From: CBDFKV01 sp965249035
GTDB lineage: Bacteria; Pseudomonadota; Gammaproteobacteria; Arenicellales; Poriferihabitantaceae
Direction of reading: 5' to 3'
Assembly: GCA_965249035.1 (NCBI GenBank)
Contig: CBDFKV010000002.1
Span: 1-64,000, forward strand
DNA: 64,000 nt
Of this stretch, positions 25,402 to 34,092 are shown in pieces. The notes below the pieces were generated by a model. That model saw only the letters and a program-made list of their open reading frames with translations, was not told the DNA's origin and searched no databases. How positions within the stretch are numbered: position 1 is the stretch's first letter; each line of letters starts with the position of its first letter. Made by a program: the position numbers and the translations under genes.

Positions 25402-26103
25402 TTAAGAAGTGCCTACCTTTTTCTCCATCATTTTCTTCATCATCTTTTTCATTTTTTCACCGCGACGCTTACGGATCATGATCGTGTCAGCAGCCATACC
25501 CACATAAGCCTCGGCTAAGGCGGTATCGAAGTCAGCCACGTCACCACCATTGGCTTTAGCAGCAGCTTCAGCGGCTTGTTTTGAGGCAAACGCCATTTTG
25601 CTAGTGGCTGACATGGTGCCCGGCAATTTGCTGCCCAACACATAGCTGGCCTGATCAACATTGATTAAGGGTTTAACTTCAGATTCAGCGCCAAAATCTG
25701 CTGCATAAATCGCTTTTGGCCCGCGATCCAAATTCAACGATAAGCTGATCGCCGCACAATGAATCGAACAAGTGCCATCAGCTAGGCCATCGTCGTATTG
25801 CACTAAATGACGGCTGTGGTTCCATTGCTGCCGCATCATGCCGCAATAAGGGCAGCGGGGATATTTTTTGATATCGTCTTCCTGTGGATTCTCATCCGGC
25901 GCACCTTTGGGCATAAATTGCAGCGGAGTACCATCGTGCTCACCTTTTTGACCCGAAGCATTAACCCAGCCCTTGCCCGGAACCATAGCACCAATGGCCT
26001 TTTTTGGCATATCAGCGAACGCCAAGCCACCGATACCTGAAAGACTCGTAACTGCCAGTATTTTAAGGGACTGACGCCGATTTAGACCCAATTGCTTACT
26101 CAT
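25402..26103 (-). CDS. NosL-family protein (copy 2) with Tat-like signal and Met/Lys-rich tail
   Basis: A 233-residue protein. The ATG at 26103 has GGAG eight bases upstream and starts a twin-arginine-like signal (NRRQSLKILAVTSL) ending near LAFA. The core contains YPRCPYCGMMRQQWNHSRH and GTCSIHCAAISL, giving a CxxCGM plus a CxxxC pair. The C terminus ends in MKKMMKKMMEKK, a methionine/lysine-rich tail that could bind Cu(I). It differs enough from copy 1 to suggest a distinct step. First gene of the series; a RegA-like site lies 66-80 bases upstream of its start. Confidence 0.8.
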   Translation of the reverse strand: MSKQLGLNRRQSLKILAVTSLSGIGGLAFADMPKKAIGAMVPGKGWVNASGQKGEHDGTPLQFMPKGAPDENPQEDDIKKYPRCPYCGMMRQQWNHSRHLVQYDDGLADGTCSIHCAAISLSLNLDRGPKAIYAADFGAESEVKPLINVDQASYVLGSKLPGTMSATSKMAFASKQAAEAAAKANGGDVADFDTALAEAYVGMAADTIMIRKRRGEKMKKMMKKMMEKKVGTS

Positions 26104-26168
26104 TAAATTCTCTCCAATTACGGTTAAATAATGGAGTGAACTATAGGTGTTTGCCGCTGATTCGAAGA

Positions 26169-26183
26169 GTGACATATTGTCGC
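26169..26183. promoter_or_regulatory. Candidate RegA/RegR/PrrA binding site upstream of nosL copy 2
   Basis: GTGACATATTGTCGC agrees at 14 of 15 positions with the RegR/RegA-type consensus as I remember it (GNGRCRTTNNGNCGC). It contains the inverted GACA-TAT-TGTC core. It lies just upstream of the nosL-led operon, and regBA are encoded at the other end of that gene series. The consensus is recalled, not looked up. Confidence 0.5.
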
Positions 26184-26235
26184 ACCTACTAGCTCGGCAA
26201 GCGGCCAGTAGTCGAATTAAACCATCGTATTCAGT

Positions 26236-29001
26236 TTACTTAAGCCAATTGATACTCTCTTCTTTCCAGTCGCTCAAATCAACACCTCGAATTGGCTCAA
26301 ACAGCCTGTCTATCGCCTGTAACACCAGCTGGGTAGTCGCATCCATTCGCTGCTCAACCTCGGCCAAGGTATTCAACTCCAGCGTTTGCAATAAATGGTC
26401 GATAACGGGCATCGGCAAGTCAGTCAATATCACTTCGTCATGGCCAAACAAGCGAACCTCAAGTTGAACGCTACGTAAGAAATGCAGTGCGCCGATTAAA
26501 TCAACGCCCTGCTTACCAGAAATTTGCACAACTGCATCATCGTAGCCGAAATCAAGAATTGCCGGATTCTCAATCGCTTCCAACACCCCCAGACAACTCA
26601 GCAAATACTCCAGCTCCATCAAGCCGCCGGGTCGCAACTTAGCCAAAAACTGATCGTTGCCAACATCCTGAATGCGTTGCTCACGCACTCGGTTGAGCAT
26701 CTTCATACCATCACATAAAAACTGATGTTGATCTCGAGGGCGCGTTAAGACCTTATGCTTAATCGAGCTAAATCGTTCGCCTGCAATTGGGTCACCACCC
26801 ACAAATCGTGCTGGAAACAAAGCCAGGTGTGACCAGGTATGCGCACGATTAAACTGGTCTGCTTCGAAACCATCCAAGCTGATGGTGGCAGAACCCGATT
26901 TGCCTGAAGGTCGCAAACGGGTATCCAGCTCATACACGCGCCCTTCTCGCATCGGCACATTAACTACGGTTTGTAGGCGTGCAGCAAAAGCGTTGGCGAG
27001 CTGGTGATCATCGAGATTTTGAAACAGATAGACCAAATCAAGGTCCGACTTTGGCATCATGCAACGCATACCCAGCTTGCCCATGCCTAGCACCGCTATT
27101 GGCGGTGCATCCAGCCCCATTTCATCGCCGACAACCCTGAGCGAGCTGGCTAATAAATTTTCGGCCAACGTAGTCAAATCCCGCTCCAAAACACGCGCAC
27201 TCAGCCGCCCGTCAAGGTAGGCCTCGTAACGCAAATACAGCTCTTCATTGGCCAGCCTGCGGATATTTTCAAGTCGAGTTTCATAATCTTTGGTGTAGAA
27301 AACGATCGTGTCATCCAGCTCGCTTTGAGGCTCAGAATAGGCCTCACTTTCCAGCAAACGGTCAATCAAATGTGGCGACTGCTCCAGCAATACAGCCATC
27401 GCAGGCGCCTGTAGCAGGGGCTCAATCAGCTGGTGGATCATGCCTGGGAACTCTTGCAGCAAACGCAGATACTGCCCACCGGGTGGTAATCTGCGCAAAA
27501 ACTGATGGATGGCTTGAATCGCTTTTTCGGGTTCGGTACCCGACTTCAGAATCACCTGTGTAAACGCGCCAGCCAAGGGCTTTAGTTTTAGGGCTCGGTC
27601 TACCAGTACGCCATAGTCGATAAAGCCTTCTTCCCATTGGGCAACGATTTCACGGCTGGATTCATCCAGCAAATTGGCAACCGCTTGCCAATCCCGAGGC
27701 ACCTCATCGGGCGTGTCTGCTTGCTCGTCTGATTCTTCAAATAAATGTGAAAACTCTTGGTAGACGTAGGCGCGATGCATTCGTAATTGCTGATCGAATT
27801 CGGCTTCATCTAAGCCGTGCAACACTTGAAACTGCGCGCGCATATCCTCAGCGGCAGGTACATGATAGGACTGGCCGTTATCAATCATTTGCAAACGGTT
27901 TTCTGCCTGACGTAAAAAGACATAAGCGGCTTCTAGCTTGGCTGCTCTGTCGGCAGGTAATACCTTCTCAGCGACTAAGGCCGCCAATACCTTCAAGGTG
28001 TTGGTTTGACGCAAACGCAGCTTGCGCCCACCCCAAACCAATTGCAGAGCATTGACAATAAACTCTATTTCTCGAATACCGCCATAGCCCAGCTTCACAT
28101 TAAACCCAGAAGACACCTGCATGGCGGTCGTCCCGCTAGCACGCTGATTGGTTAATTCTGGGTGCTCTCGATTAATCTTGCTTTTCAGCGAAGCAATATC
28201 ATCAATTGCTCGGTAATCCAGATTTTGGCGCCATAAAAACGAGCGCAAGCCCTCTAGAAAATGGTCACCCGCTGCGTGATCACCGGCAATTACGCGCGCC
28301 TTAATCAAGGCTAAGCGATGCCAGGGACGAGCATGGTAATGATAGAAGTCGTCCGCTGCGCTGGTGGGCATGGTCAAATCGCGCAAACCGGCATAAGGCC
28401 GTAAACGCCAATCAACCCGCCAGACAAAGTGCTCAGCACGGGTATCTGACAATAATTTTGTCACTTCTACCAACACCCGCGAAGCCACAAATTTGGCGCC
28501 GTGCATACGTGGCTTCGGGAATCGATCCTTGTCATAGAACGCTATCAAATCGATATCGCTGGAGAAGTTCAAATCTAACCCACCGAGTTTGCCCAGACCA
28601 AGAATGAATAATCCCGACTCTTCCGCTGTGATTTCAACGGGCACCCCAAAGGCTTTTTGCACGACCACTGAACCCCACGCTGCACGCAAGGCTACCGCGA
28701 CCGAAGCGTCTGCATAGGTCGACTGTAAAACACCCAGCTTAGGGAATGACACGCTCTCGCTAAGCTCGGCCAATGACCAGAGCAATGCAAATTGGCCTTT
28801 ATGCTGACGCAATTGGGTGCCAAACTGAGCCATATCTGCAAGCGCCTCACCTAGCATAGCAGTTAGCTCATCTATCATGCCCTGCAACAGAGCATAATCA
28901 ACAGCCTTCTTTTCCTGCCAATAATCAACCAAGTCTGGGTTTGTCTCGCACAGGCTTGTGAGATACGGCGAGGCTTGTAATCGTTCAGCGAGCGTCGTCA
29001 T
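26236..29001 (-). CDS. glnE: Bifunctional glutamine synthetase adenylyltransferase/deadenylylase
   Basis: A 921-residue cytoplasmic enzyme that adds and removes AMP on glutamine synthetase in response to PII and glutamine. Two nucleotidyltransferase domains are visible: GLGKLGGLDLNFSSDIDL near residue 145 and GMGKLGMRCMMPKSDLDLVYLF near 650. Linker regions and the regulatory domain lie between and after them. Length is normal. Its ATG overlaps the stop of the EamA gene by 4 bases, so the two are translationally coupled. Confidence 0.95.
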   Translation of the reverse strand: MTTLAERLQASPYLTSLCETNPDLVDYWQEKKAVDYALLQGMIDELTAMLGEALADMAQFGTQLRQHKGQFALLWSLAELSESVSFPKLGVLQSTYADASVAVALRAAWGSVVVQKAFGVPVEITAEESGLFILGLGKLGGLDLNFSSDIDLIAFYDKDRFPKPRMHGAKFVASRVLVEVTKLLSDTRAEHFVWRVDWRLRPYAGLRDLTMPTSAADDFYHYHARPWHRLALIKARVIAGDHAAGDHFLEGLRSFLWRQNLDYRAIDDIASLKSKINREHPELTNQRASGTTAMQVSSGFNVKLGYGGIREIEFIVNALQLVWGGRKLRLRQTNTLKVLAALVAEKVLPADRAAKLEAAYVFLRQAENRLQMIDNGQSYHVPAAEDMRAQFQVLHGLDEAEFDQQLRMHRAYVYQEFSHLFEESDEQADTPDEVPRDWQAVANLLDESSREIVAQWEEGFIDYGVLVDRALKLKPLAGAFTQVILKSGTEPEKAIQAIHQFLRRLPPGGQYLRLLQEFPGMIHQLIEPLLQAPAMAVLLEQSPHLIDRLLESEAYSEPQSELDDTIVFYTKDYETRLENIRRLANEELYLRYEAYLDGRLSARVLERDLTTLAENLLASSLRVVGDEMGLDAPPIAVLGMGKLGMRCMMPKSDLDLVYLFQNLDDHQLANAFAARLQTVVNVPMREGRVYELDTRLRPSGKSGSATISLDGFEADQFNRAHTWSHLALFPARFVGGDPIAGERFSSIKHKVLTRPRDQHQFLCDGMKMLNRVREQRIQDVGNDQFLAKLRPGGLMELEYLLSCLGVLEAIENPAILDFGYDDAVVQISGKQGVDLIGALHFLRSVQLEVRLFGHDEVILTDLPMPVIDHLLQTLELNTLAEVEQRMDATTQLVLQAIDRLFEPIRGVDLSDWKEESINWLK

Positions 29002-29906
29002 GAGGTTGTCCGAAGCTGATGGGTTGAGGCAATCGCAACGCCGAGGAGTGCCATACTGATCCCAATAAAGTGGTGCAACTTAAAAGCTTCACCCAAAAAT
29101 AGCACTGCCATCAGGGTGGTAAATACGGAAATCAACGGAATGAACATACCGGCTAGGTTTGCGCCGCCCAATGCCACCCCGCGCCCCCAGGAATAAAACG
29201 CCAGCATCGACGGGCCAATTGCGACATAGGCGAGGATCATTAATGTCTCTTTGTGCCAAACCAAAGGCTCAGACTGATTGGCGACCTCCCAGAGGTAAAA
29301 GGGCAAACAAACCACGATACCCACCAAAATCTGTACGGTCAAAAAGGGTATTGCCGGAATATCTGGGCTTTTCCATTTTTTTAGCAAGACTGAATACACT
29401 GTCCAGACCAGCGCCGCTAACAATACCAGCAAATCCCCGGGATTAAATTCGAGCGTAATCATGCGTTGCCAACTACCTTCAACAATCACCCAAACCACGC
29501 CGCCGACAGCCAATACCAAGCCAGTCAATTGATAGGCATTGGTTTTTTCCAGCCCAAATAAGGCACCCACCACGATGATCGCCACTGGAATCATAGTCTG
29601 GATAATCCCCGCATTCATAGCGGTGGTGTGGTTGAGTGATAAATACAATATCGTATTAAACAAGCCCACCCCCAAAATCCCGAGCACCACCAGCTTGAAA
29701 ATATCTCGGCCAATAACCGCGCGGTGCAGCCATAACTTCTTCCACCCCCAAACCACCAAAATCGTACCTGCCAAACTCCAACGAAAAAAGGCCAGGCTGA
29801 ACGGGCCAATATAAGCAGTCGCGACTTTACCCAAGATGGCGTTTCCGGCCCACAGCATGGGCGGCAACAAGAGAAAAATCAGAATTTGAAATCGACGAGG
29901 GATCAC
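28998..29906 (-). CDS. EamA/DMT-family transporter
   Basis: A 302-residue inner-membrane protein with ten hydrophobic helices arranged as two EamA repeats, starting PPMLWAGNAILGKVA and including SLNHTTAMNAGIIQTMIPV. Members export amino acids or other metabolites; the substrate cannot be inferred. It is upstream of glnE with an ATGA overlap. Confidence 0.88.
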   Translation of the reverse strand: MIPRRFQILIFLLLPPMLWAGNAILGKVATAYIGPFSLAFFRWSLAGTILVVWGWKKLWLHRAVIGRDIFKLVVLGILGVGLFNTILYLSLNHTTAMNAGIIQTMIPVAIIVVGALFGLEKTNAYQLTGLVLAVGGVVWVIVEGSWQRMITLEFNPGDLLVLLAALVWTVYSVLLKKWKSPDIPAIPFLTVQILVGIVVCLPFYLWEVANQSEPLVWHKETLMILAYVAIGPSMLAFYSWGRGVALGGANLAGMFIPLISVFTTLMAVLFLGEAFKLHHFIGISMALLGVAIASTHQLRTTS

Positions 29907-30030
29907 AACTGAGAAGTATGAAATAAGTGGTTTGATTATGCGACTAAAACTGAGGGAATTGAACGCGGTTTGTAGAAATAGTCACTTCATCCTAATGCCG
30001 GCCAGCAATCGTACCAATCCCAGTGTTTTT

Positions 30031-30039
30031 TGATACTAT
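30031..30039 (+). promoter_or_regulatory. Extended -10 element upstream of ilvD
   Basis: TGATACTAT fits an extended -10 (TGnTAnnnT) 30 bases before the ilvD ATG. No convincing -35 is present, which is usual for extended -10 promoters. Confidence 0.4.
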
Positions 30040-30068
30040 CGCTGCATCTAACAACCCCCTGAATTCGC

Positions 30069-31910
30069 ATGCCTGATTATCGTTCCTGGACTACCACACG
30101 CGGTCGTAAAATGGCTGGTGCTCGCGCTCTATGGCGCGCCACCGGCATGAAAGAAGACGATTTCAATAAGCCAATCATTGCGATTGCTAATTCCTACACA
30201 CAATTCGTACCCGGCCATGTCCACCTCAAAGATATGGGCGACTTGGTCGCAGGCGAAATTGCCAAGGCAGGTGGTGTAGGGCGAGAATTCAATACGATAG
30301 CGGTGGATGACGGCATCGCCATGGGCCACGGTGGCATGTTGTATTCCCTGCCCTCTCGCGAAATTATCGCTGATTCGGTTGAGTACATGCTCAATGCCCA
30401 CTGCGCCGATGCGCTGGTGTGCATTTCTAATTGCGACAAAATTACGCCCGGCATGCTGATGGCTGCGATGCGTTTAAATATCCCGACGGTATTCGTCTCC
30501 GGCGGCCCAATGGAAGCGGGCAAAGTTAAATGGGAAGGCGCCGATCGCAGTATTGATTTGGTCGACGCCATGATGGTAGCTGCGGATGATCGCATCAGCG
30601 ATACAGATTCCGAAAATATGGAGCGCTCCGCTTGCCCGACGTGCGGCTCGTGCTCTGGTATGTTTACCGCTAATTCAATGAACTGCTTGACCGAAGCGCT
30701 GGGCTTAGCGCTGCCTGGCAATGGCACACTGTTGGCCACCCACGCTGATCGTGAGCGTTTATTCAAACAGGCAGGCAGTGTGATTGTCAGCCTCGCCAAA
30801 CGCTATTACGACAACGATGATGAATCGGTATTACCCCGTTCAATTGCTTCTTTTGAAGCGTTTGAAAACGCCATGAGCTTGGATATCGCCATGGGCGGTT
30901 CAACCAACACAGTGCTGCATCTATTGGCTGCGGCGCAAGAAGGAGAAGTTGATTTTACGATGGATGATATTGACCGACTCAGCCGCAAAGTGCCGAACTT
31001 GTGCAAAGTCGCCCCAGCAACCGAAGAATATCACGTCGAAGACGTGCATCGCGCTGGCGGGGTGGCTGCCATTCTTGGTGAACTTGACCGTGCTAGCCTT
31101 ATCAACCGTGAAGCAAAAACCGTCCACACCACCAATATCGAAGAGATGCTGGCGCTATGGGATATCCGCCTCACCAATGACCAAAAATGCCACGAATATT
31201 TTAAAGCGGCGCCGGGAGGTGTCCCCACGCAAACACCTTTTTCTCAATCACGCCGATTTGATTCGCTGGATAGTGACCGCAAAAACGGCTGTATCCGTGA
31301 TTTGGAGCATGCTTATAGCCTCGATGGCGGCTTGGCCGTGTTATACGGCAATATCGCTGAAGAAGGTTGTATTGTCAAAACCGCCGGAGTTGATGAATCC
31401 TGCTTAACCTTCACTGGCCCAGCGCGCATTTTCGAAAGCCAGGAAGCATCTGTCACGACCATACTAGGCGGCGGCATCAACCCAGGCGACGTCATCATTA
31501 TCCGCTACGAGGGCCCCAAAGGCGGCCCTGGCATGCAGGAAATGCTATATCCCACCACCTACCTCAAATCCAAAGACTTAGGTAAAGTGTGTGCACTGAT
31601 TACCGACGGGCGTTTTTCCGGTGGAACTTCAGGCCTGTCCATCGGCCACGTATCACCAGAAGCCGCCGAAGGCGGATTGATTGGATTAATCGAGGAAGGT
31701 GACTCCATCCAGATCGACATTCCCAATCGCCGCATTCATCTTGATGTGGATGGTGACACCCTCACCGAGCGCCGCAAAGCGATGGACGCCAAAGGCAAAA
31801 ACGCCTGGAAGCCTAATCGTAGCCGCGTTGTTAGCAAAGCGCTGCGGGCTTATGCTGCACTGACGACTAGTGCCGCAAAAGGAGGGGTGCGAAACCTCGA
31901 TCAAGATTAA
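30069..31910 (+). CDS. ilvD: Dihydroxy-acid dehydratase
   Basis: It catalyses the third common step of valine and isoleucine synthesis. The 613-residue protein carries the iron-sulfur cluster cysteines in CISNCDKITPGM and CPTCGSCSGMF, and the C-terminal TDGRFSGGTSGLSIGHVSPEA signature. Length is typical. It is a single-gene unit; ilvA, which feeds the isoleucine branch, is 27 kb away. Confidence 0.96.
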   Translation: MPDYRSWTTTRGRKMAGARALWRATGMKEDDFNKPIIAIANSYTQFVPGHVHLKDMGDLVAGEIAKAGGVGREFNTIAVDDGIAMGHGGMLYSLPSREIIADSVEYMLNAHCADALVCISNCDKITPGMLMAAMRLNIPTVFVSGGPMEAGKVKWEGADRSIDLVDAMMVAADDRISDTDSENMERSACPTCGSCSGMFTANSMNCLTEALGLALPGNGTLLATHADRERLFKQAGSVIVSLAKRYYDNDDESVLPRSIASFEAFENAMSLDIAMGGSTNTVLHLLAAAQEGEVDFTMDDIDRLSRKVPNLCKVAPATEEYHVEDVHRAGGVAAILGELDRASLINREAKTVHTTNIEEMLALWDIRLTNDQKCHEYFKAAPGGVPTQTPFSQSRRFDSLDSDRKNGCIRDLEHAYSLDGGLAVLYGNIAEEGCIVKTAGVDESCLTFTGPARIFESQEASVTTILGGGINPGDVIIIRYEGPKGGPGMQEMLYPTTYLKSKDLGKVCALITDGRFSGGTSGLSIGHVSPEAAEGGLIGLIEEGDSIQIDIPNRRIHLDVDGDTLTERRKAMDAKGKNAWKPNRSRVVSKALRAYAALTTSAAKGGVRNLDQD

Positions 31911-32029
31911 TCCTAATCAAACTCCAGTGTTGGCATACAAGTTAGTGACCGCTTGGTCACAGCCATTCGTTATTAATTGATTGATTTGCCTGCCCATACA
32001 AGTTGAAGCGGCTCTCTTAAGGCAAATTG

Positions 32030-32521
32030 TTACGCATATTGCCTTTTCCAATGTGCTATTTCTTCTTGATGGGCGGCATCGTGTTGAGCTATCAAAGACG
32101 GGATATCACACAAAGATATTTGACCTACGCCTTCTAGTTCTCCGCTATATTGCCATTGTTCGTCCGTTATGCCTTTGATTTTCGCTAAGTTGGCTAAGCG
32201 AGCAGCCTTAAAGACTTTTAGACCTTCACAAATAGACAATTTTCTATATTGACGTTCTTGAGCAACTTCCCCTCCCTTGAAATCGGGAAGTAGAGGAGTG
32301 TTGTTATTTAATAATTGATCAATACGAAATGCAAAACCCTCTTTTTCTAGATCTGTTAAATGCCAAACGTGCTCAACAGGTGAAAACCCGCCATCGCCGC
32401 CCCTTTCCTTAGCGGCTTCTTCTGATAACAATACGAAATTGTCATTTAAATACTGTGGCATTTTTTCAAGCGAGTGAATCAAGATATCTCTATCTGTAGG
32501 GGAAAGCTCCATATATTTCAT
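32030..32521 (-). CDS. DinB/YfiT-like four-helix protein
   Basis: A 163-residue protein with the DinB-superfamily layout. A first metal histidine lies in FSPVEHVWHLTDLEKEGFAFRI, and the C-terminal LIAQHDAAHQEEIAHW supplies two more. These folds bind a divalent metal; many act in thiol transfer or remain uncharacterised. The ATG at 32521 is chosen over a TTG at 32539. It stands alone between ilvD and a DUF2959 gene. Confidence 0.75.
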   Translation of the reverse strand: MKYMELSPTDRDILIHSLEKMPQYLNDNFVLLSEEAAKERGGDGGFSPVEHVWHLTDLEKEGFAFRIDQLLNNNTPLLPDFKGGEVAQERQYRKLSICEGLKVFKAARLANLAKIKGITDEQWQYSGELEGVGQISLCDIPSLIAQHDAAHQEEIAHWKRQYA

Positions 32522-32594
32522 AGCTAAAGGCAACCTCAAAAAATAAGACAGGCGGCTTATCTATAACACGTCACTCAAGCACACGGAGTGCGAA

Positions 32595-33233
32595 CTAACG
32601 ATCCAACTGCCGCACAAACGCACTGGATTCCTGAATCGCGGCTTCCATTTCCTCAATCAGGCGTTTGACCTTGAGCTGTACTTCAGCCACTTCGCCGCTC
32701 AATGACTGCACTGCACGGGCGTTCAAATTATGCTTAAGGAACAAGACATTATCTTGAAAACTATGCAGGACTGGCTGAGCTGATTTCTGTGCACGGCGCA
32801 TTTTACCGATGAGTTGGTCGTACCGCTGGCGGGTGATTTGCAAGTTTTTGGCGCTCGTAGCCTTTAGCTTGGGGTTGCTGTATTCCGATAGCTCCTTTTT
32901 CCATTCGGCAAATAAATCCTTTGAAACCTTTTCAACTCCATCAATCCGGTCGTCCAGTTCATCCACTGCGACCCCGCTCCTTTCTACTTCGGCTGATAGC
33001 TTTTTATAGGTTTTCTCCAGCTTCGGCGCATCAACTTTTACCAACTGACTGAAAATCTCGTAAGCGTTGCCAAATTGTTGCTTGGTTTGCTCCTGCGCCT
33101 GCTGCGCGTCCTGAATCCGATCAACCAAAATGTCGCGTTTTTGCACGCCCACTTTTTCAAGCGCGGAGTACTTCACTGTCGCACAACCATTCAACAGCAT
33201 TAAGCCCATCACAATTAATAAAAATCGGCGCAT
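32595..33233 (-). CDS. DUF2959 lipoprotein (paralogue A)
   Basis: A 212-residue protein with lipobox LLNGC near residue 16, then a long, highly charged alpha-helical body likely to form coiled coils. Conserved DUF2959 segments include KRDILVDRIQDAQQAQEQTK and VLFLKHNLNARAVQSL. Function is unknown. It is divergent from a second member of the same family starting 71 bases away; they align along most of their length (ILVDRI/VLVDRV, LFLKHNLN in both). Confidence 0.8.
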   Translation of the reverse strand: MRRFLLIVMGLMLLNGCATVKYSALEKVGVQKRDILVDRIQDAQQAQEQTKQQFGNAYEIFSQLVKVDAPKLEKTYKKLSAEVERSGVAVDELDDRIDGVEKVSKDLFAEWKKELSEYSNPKLKATSAKNLQITRQRYDQLIGKMRRAQKSAQPVLHSFQDNVLFLKHNLNARAVQSLSGEVAEVQLKVKRLIEEMEAAIQESSAFVRQLDR

Positions 33234-33304
33234 CGTCTTAAATGTTACCCGTCAGGTTCTTTGTTAGAATCCCCTAATCTTAACCAAATTGGACCTTGAT
33301 TGAT

Positions 33305-34009
33305 ATGAATGGACTGCTGAAACTGCTACCACTACTGGCGACAAAAAAGAAAAGCTGGGTTTTGCTGACGCTGATTGCCTTTGCTGGCTACAACCTGATT
33401 GGTGGCTCAGGCAGTTCCACCGGCTTTAGCCTGTCTGAGATCGACACCCTATGGAAAGAGCCAAGAGACGTATTGGTTGATCGGGTTGAAGATGTGCGCG
33501 ATGTGCAGCTCGAAACGACTGAGGAATTTAAATCCGCCTTGGAAAAATTCCGATCAGTGGTGAATTTTGAAGGCGGCGAGCTAGAAGTAAAATTCAACAC
33601 CTTGAGCGCTGCGCTAGAAGACAGTGAAAAGGCCGCAGGCAATATCAGCAGCAAGGTTGATAAAGTGGTAACCGCCAGCAATCGCTTGTTGGAAGAATGG
33701 CGCGAGGAATTAGACGCGTACCACGACGCCAAGCTTAGGCGGCGCGCCGAGCAACAATTTGACCAGACTCGCACCCACGCCAAGCAATTGATCACAGCGA
33801 TGCGTAAGGCTGAAAGTAAAACTGAACCCGTCTTGGCAGCCTTTCGAGATCAGGTTTTGTTTCTCAAGCACAACTTAAATATGCAGGCGATAACCGCGCT
33901 CACCGATGAAACCGCTCAAATCGAGCAGGACATTGCTGCGCTGATTAAGGACATGGAAGCATCGATAGCTGAGGCCAACGCATTTATCCAATCAATGGCG
34001 GAGGCTTAA
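33305..34009 (+). CDS. DUF2959 membrane-anchored protein (paralogue B)
   Basis: A 234-residue paralogue of the divergent lipoprotein. It has an N-terminal membrane helix (KSWVLLTLIAFAGYNLIGG) in place of a lipobox. The charged helical domain contains PRDVLVDRVEDVRDVQ and VLFLKHNLNMQAITAL. The ATG at 33305 is preferred to a TTG at 33296. An MscS-type channel gene follows after 83 bases, hinting at an envelope-stress or osmotic role, but this is only context. Confidence 0.78.
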   Translation: MNGLLKLLPLLATKKKSWVLLTLIAFAGYNLIGGSGSSTGFSLSEIDTLWKEPRDVLVDRVEDVRDVQLETTEEFKSALEKFRSVVNFEGGELEVKFNTLSAALEDSEKAAGNISSKVDKVVTASNRLLEEWREELDAYHDAKLRRRAEQQFDQTRTHAKQLITAMRKAESKTEPVLAAFRDQVLFLKHNLNMQAITALTDETAQIEQDIAALIKDMEASIAEANAFIQSMAEA

Positions 34010-34092
34010 TGCTTGACACCTGTCTCGCAATCGAACAACCCAGCACAGAATTATCCTTTTGCTTCGCCCGATGAAGCCCGTATAGTAGCCCG

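Noticed and set aside
18394..26183. A complete denitrification nos operon
   Set aside because: nosZ, nosD and nosR are absent, and the ABC permease is FtsX-type, so only NosL homology is supported.
31950..31970. Small inverted repeat GTGACCGCTTGGTCAC after ilvD as a terminator
   Set aside because: No T-run follows and the loop is small; I could not support termination.
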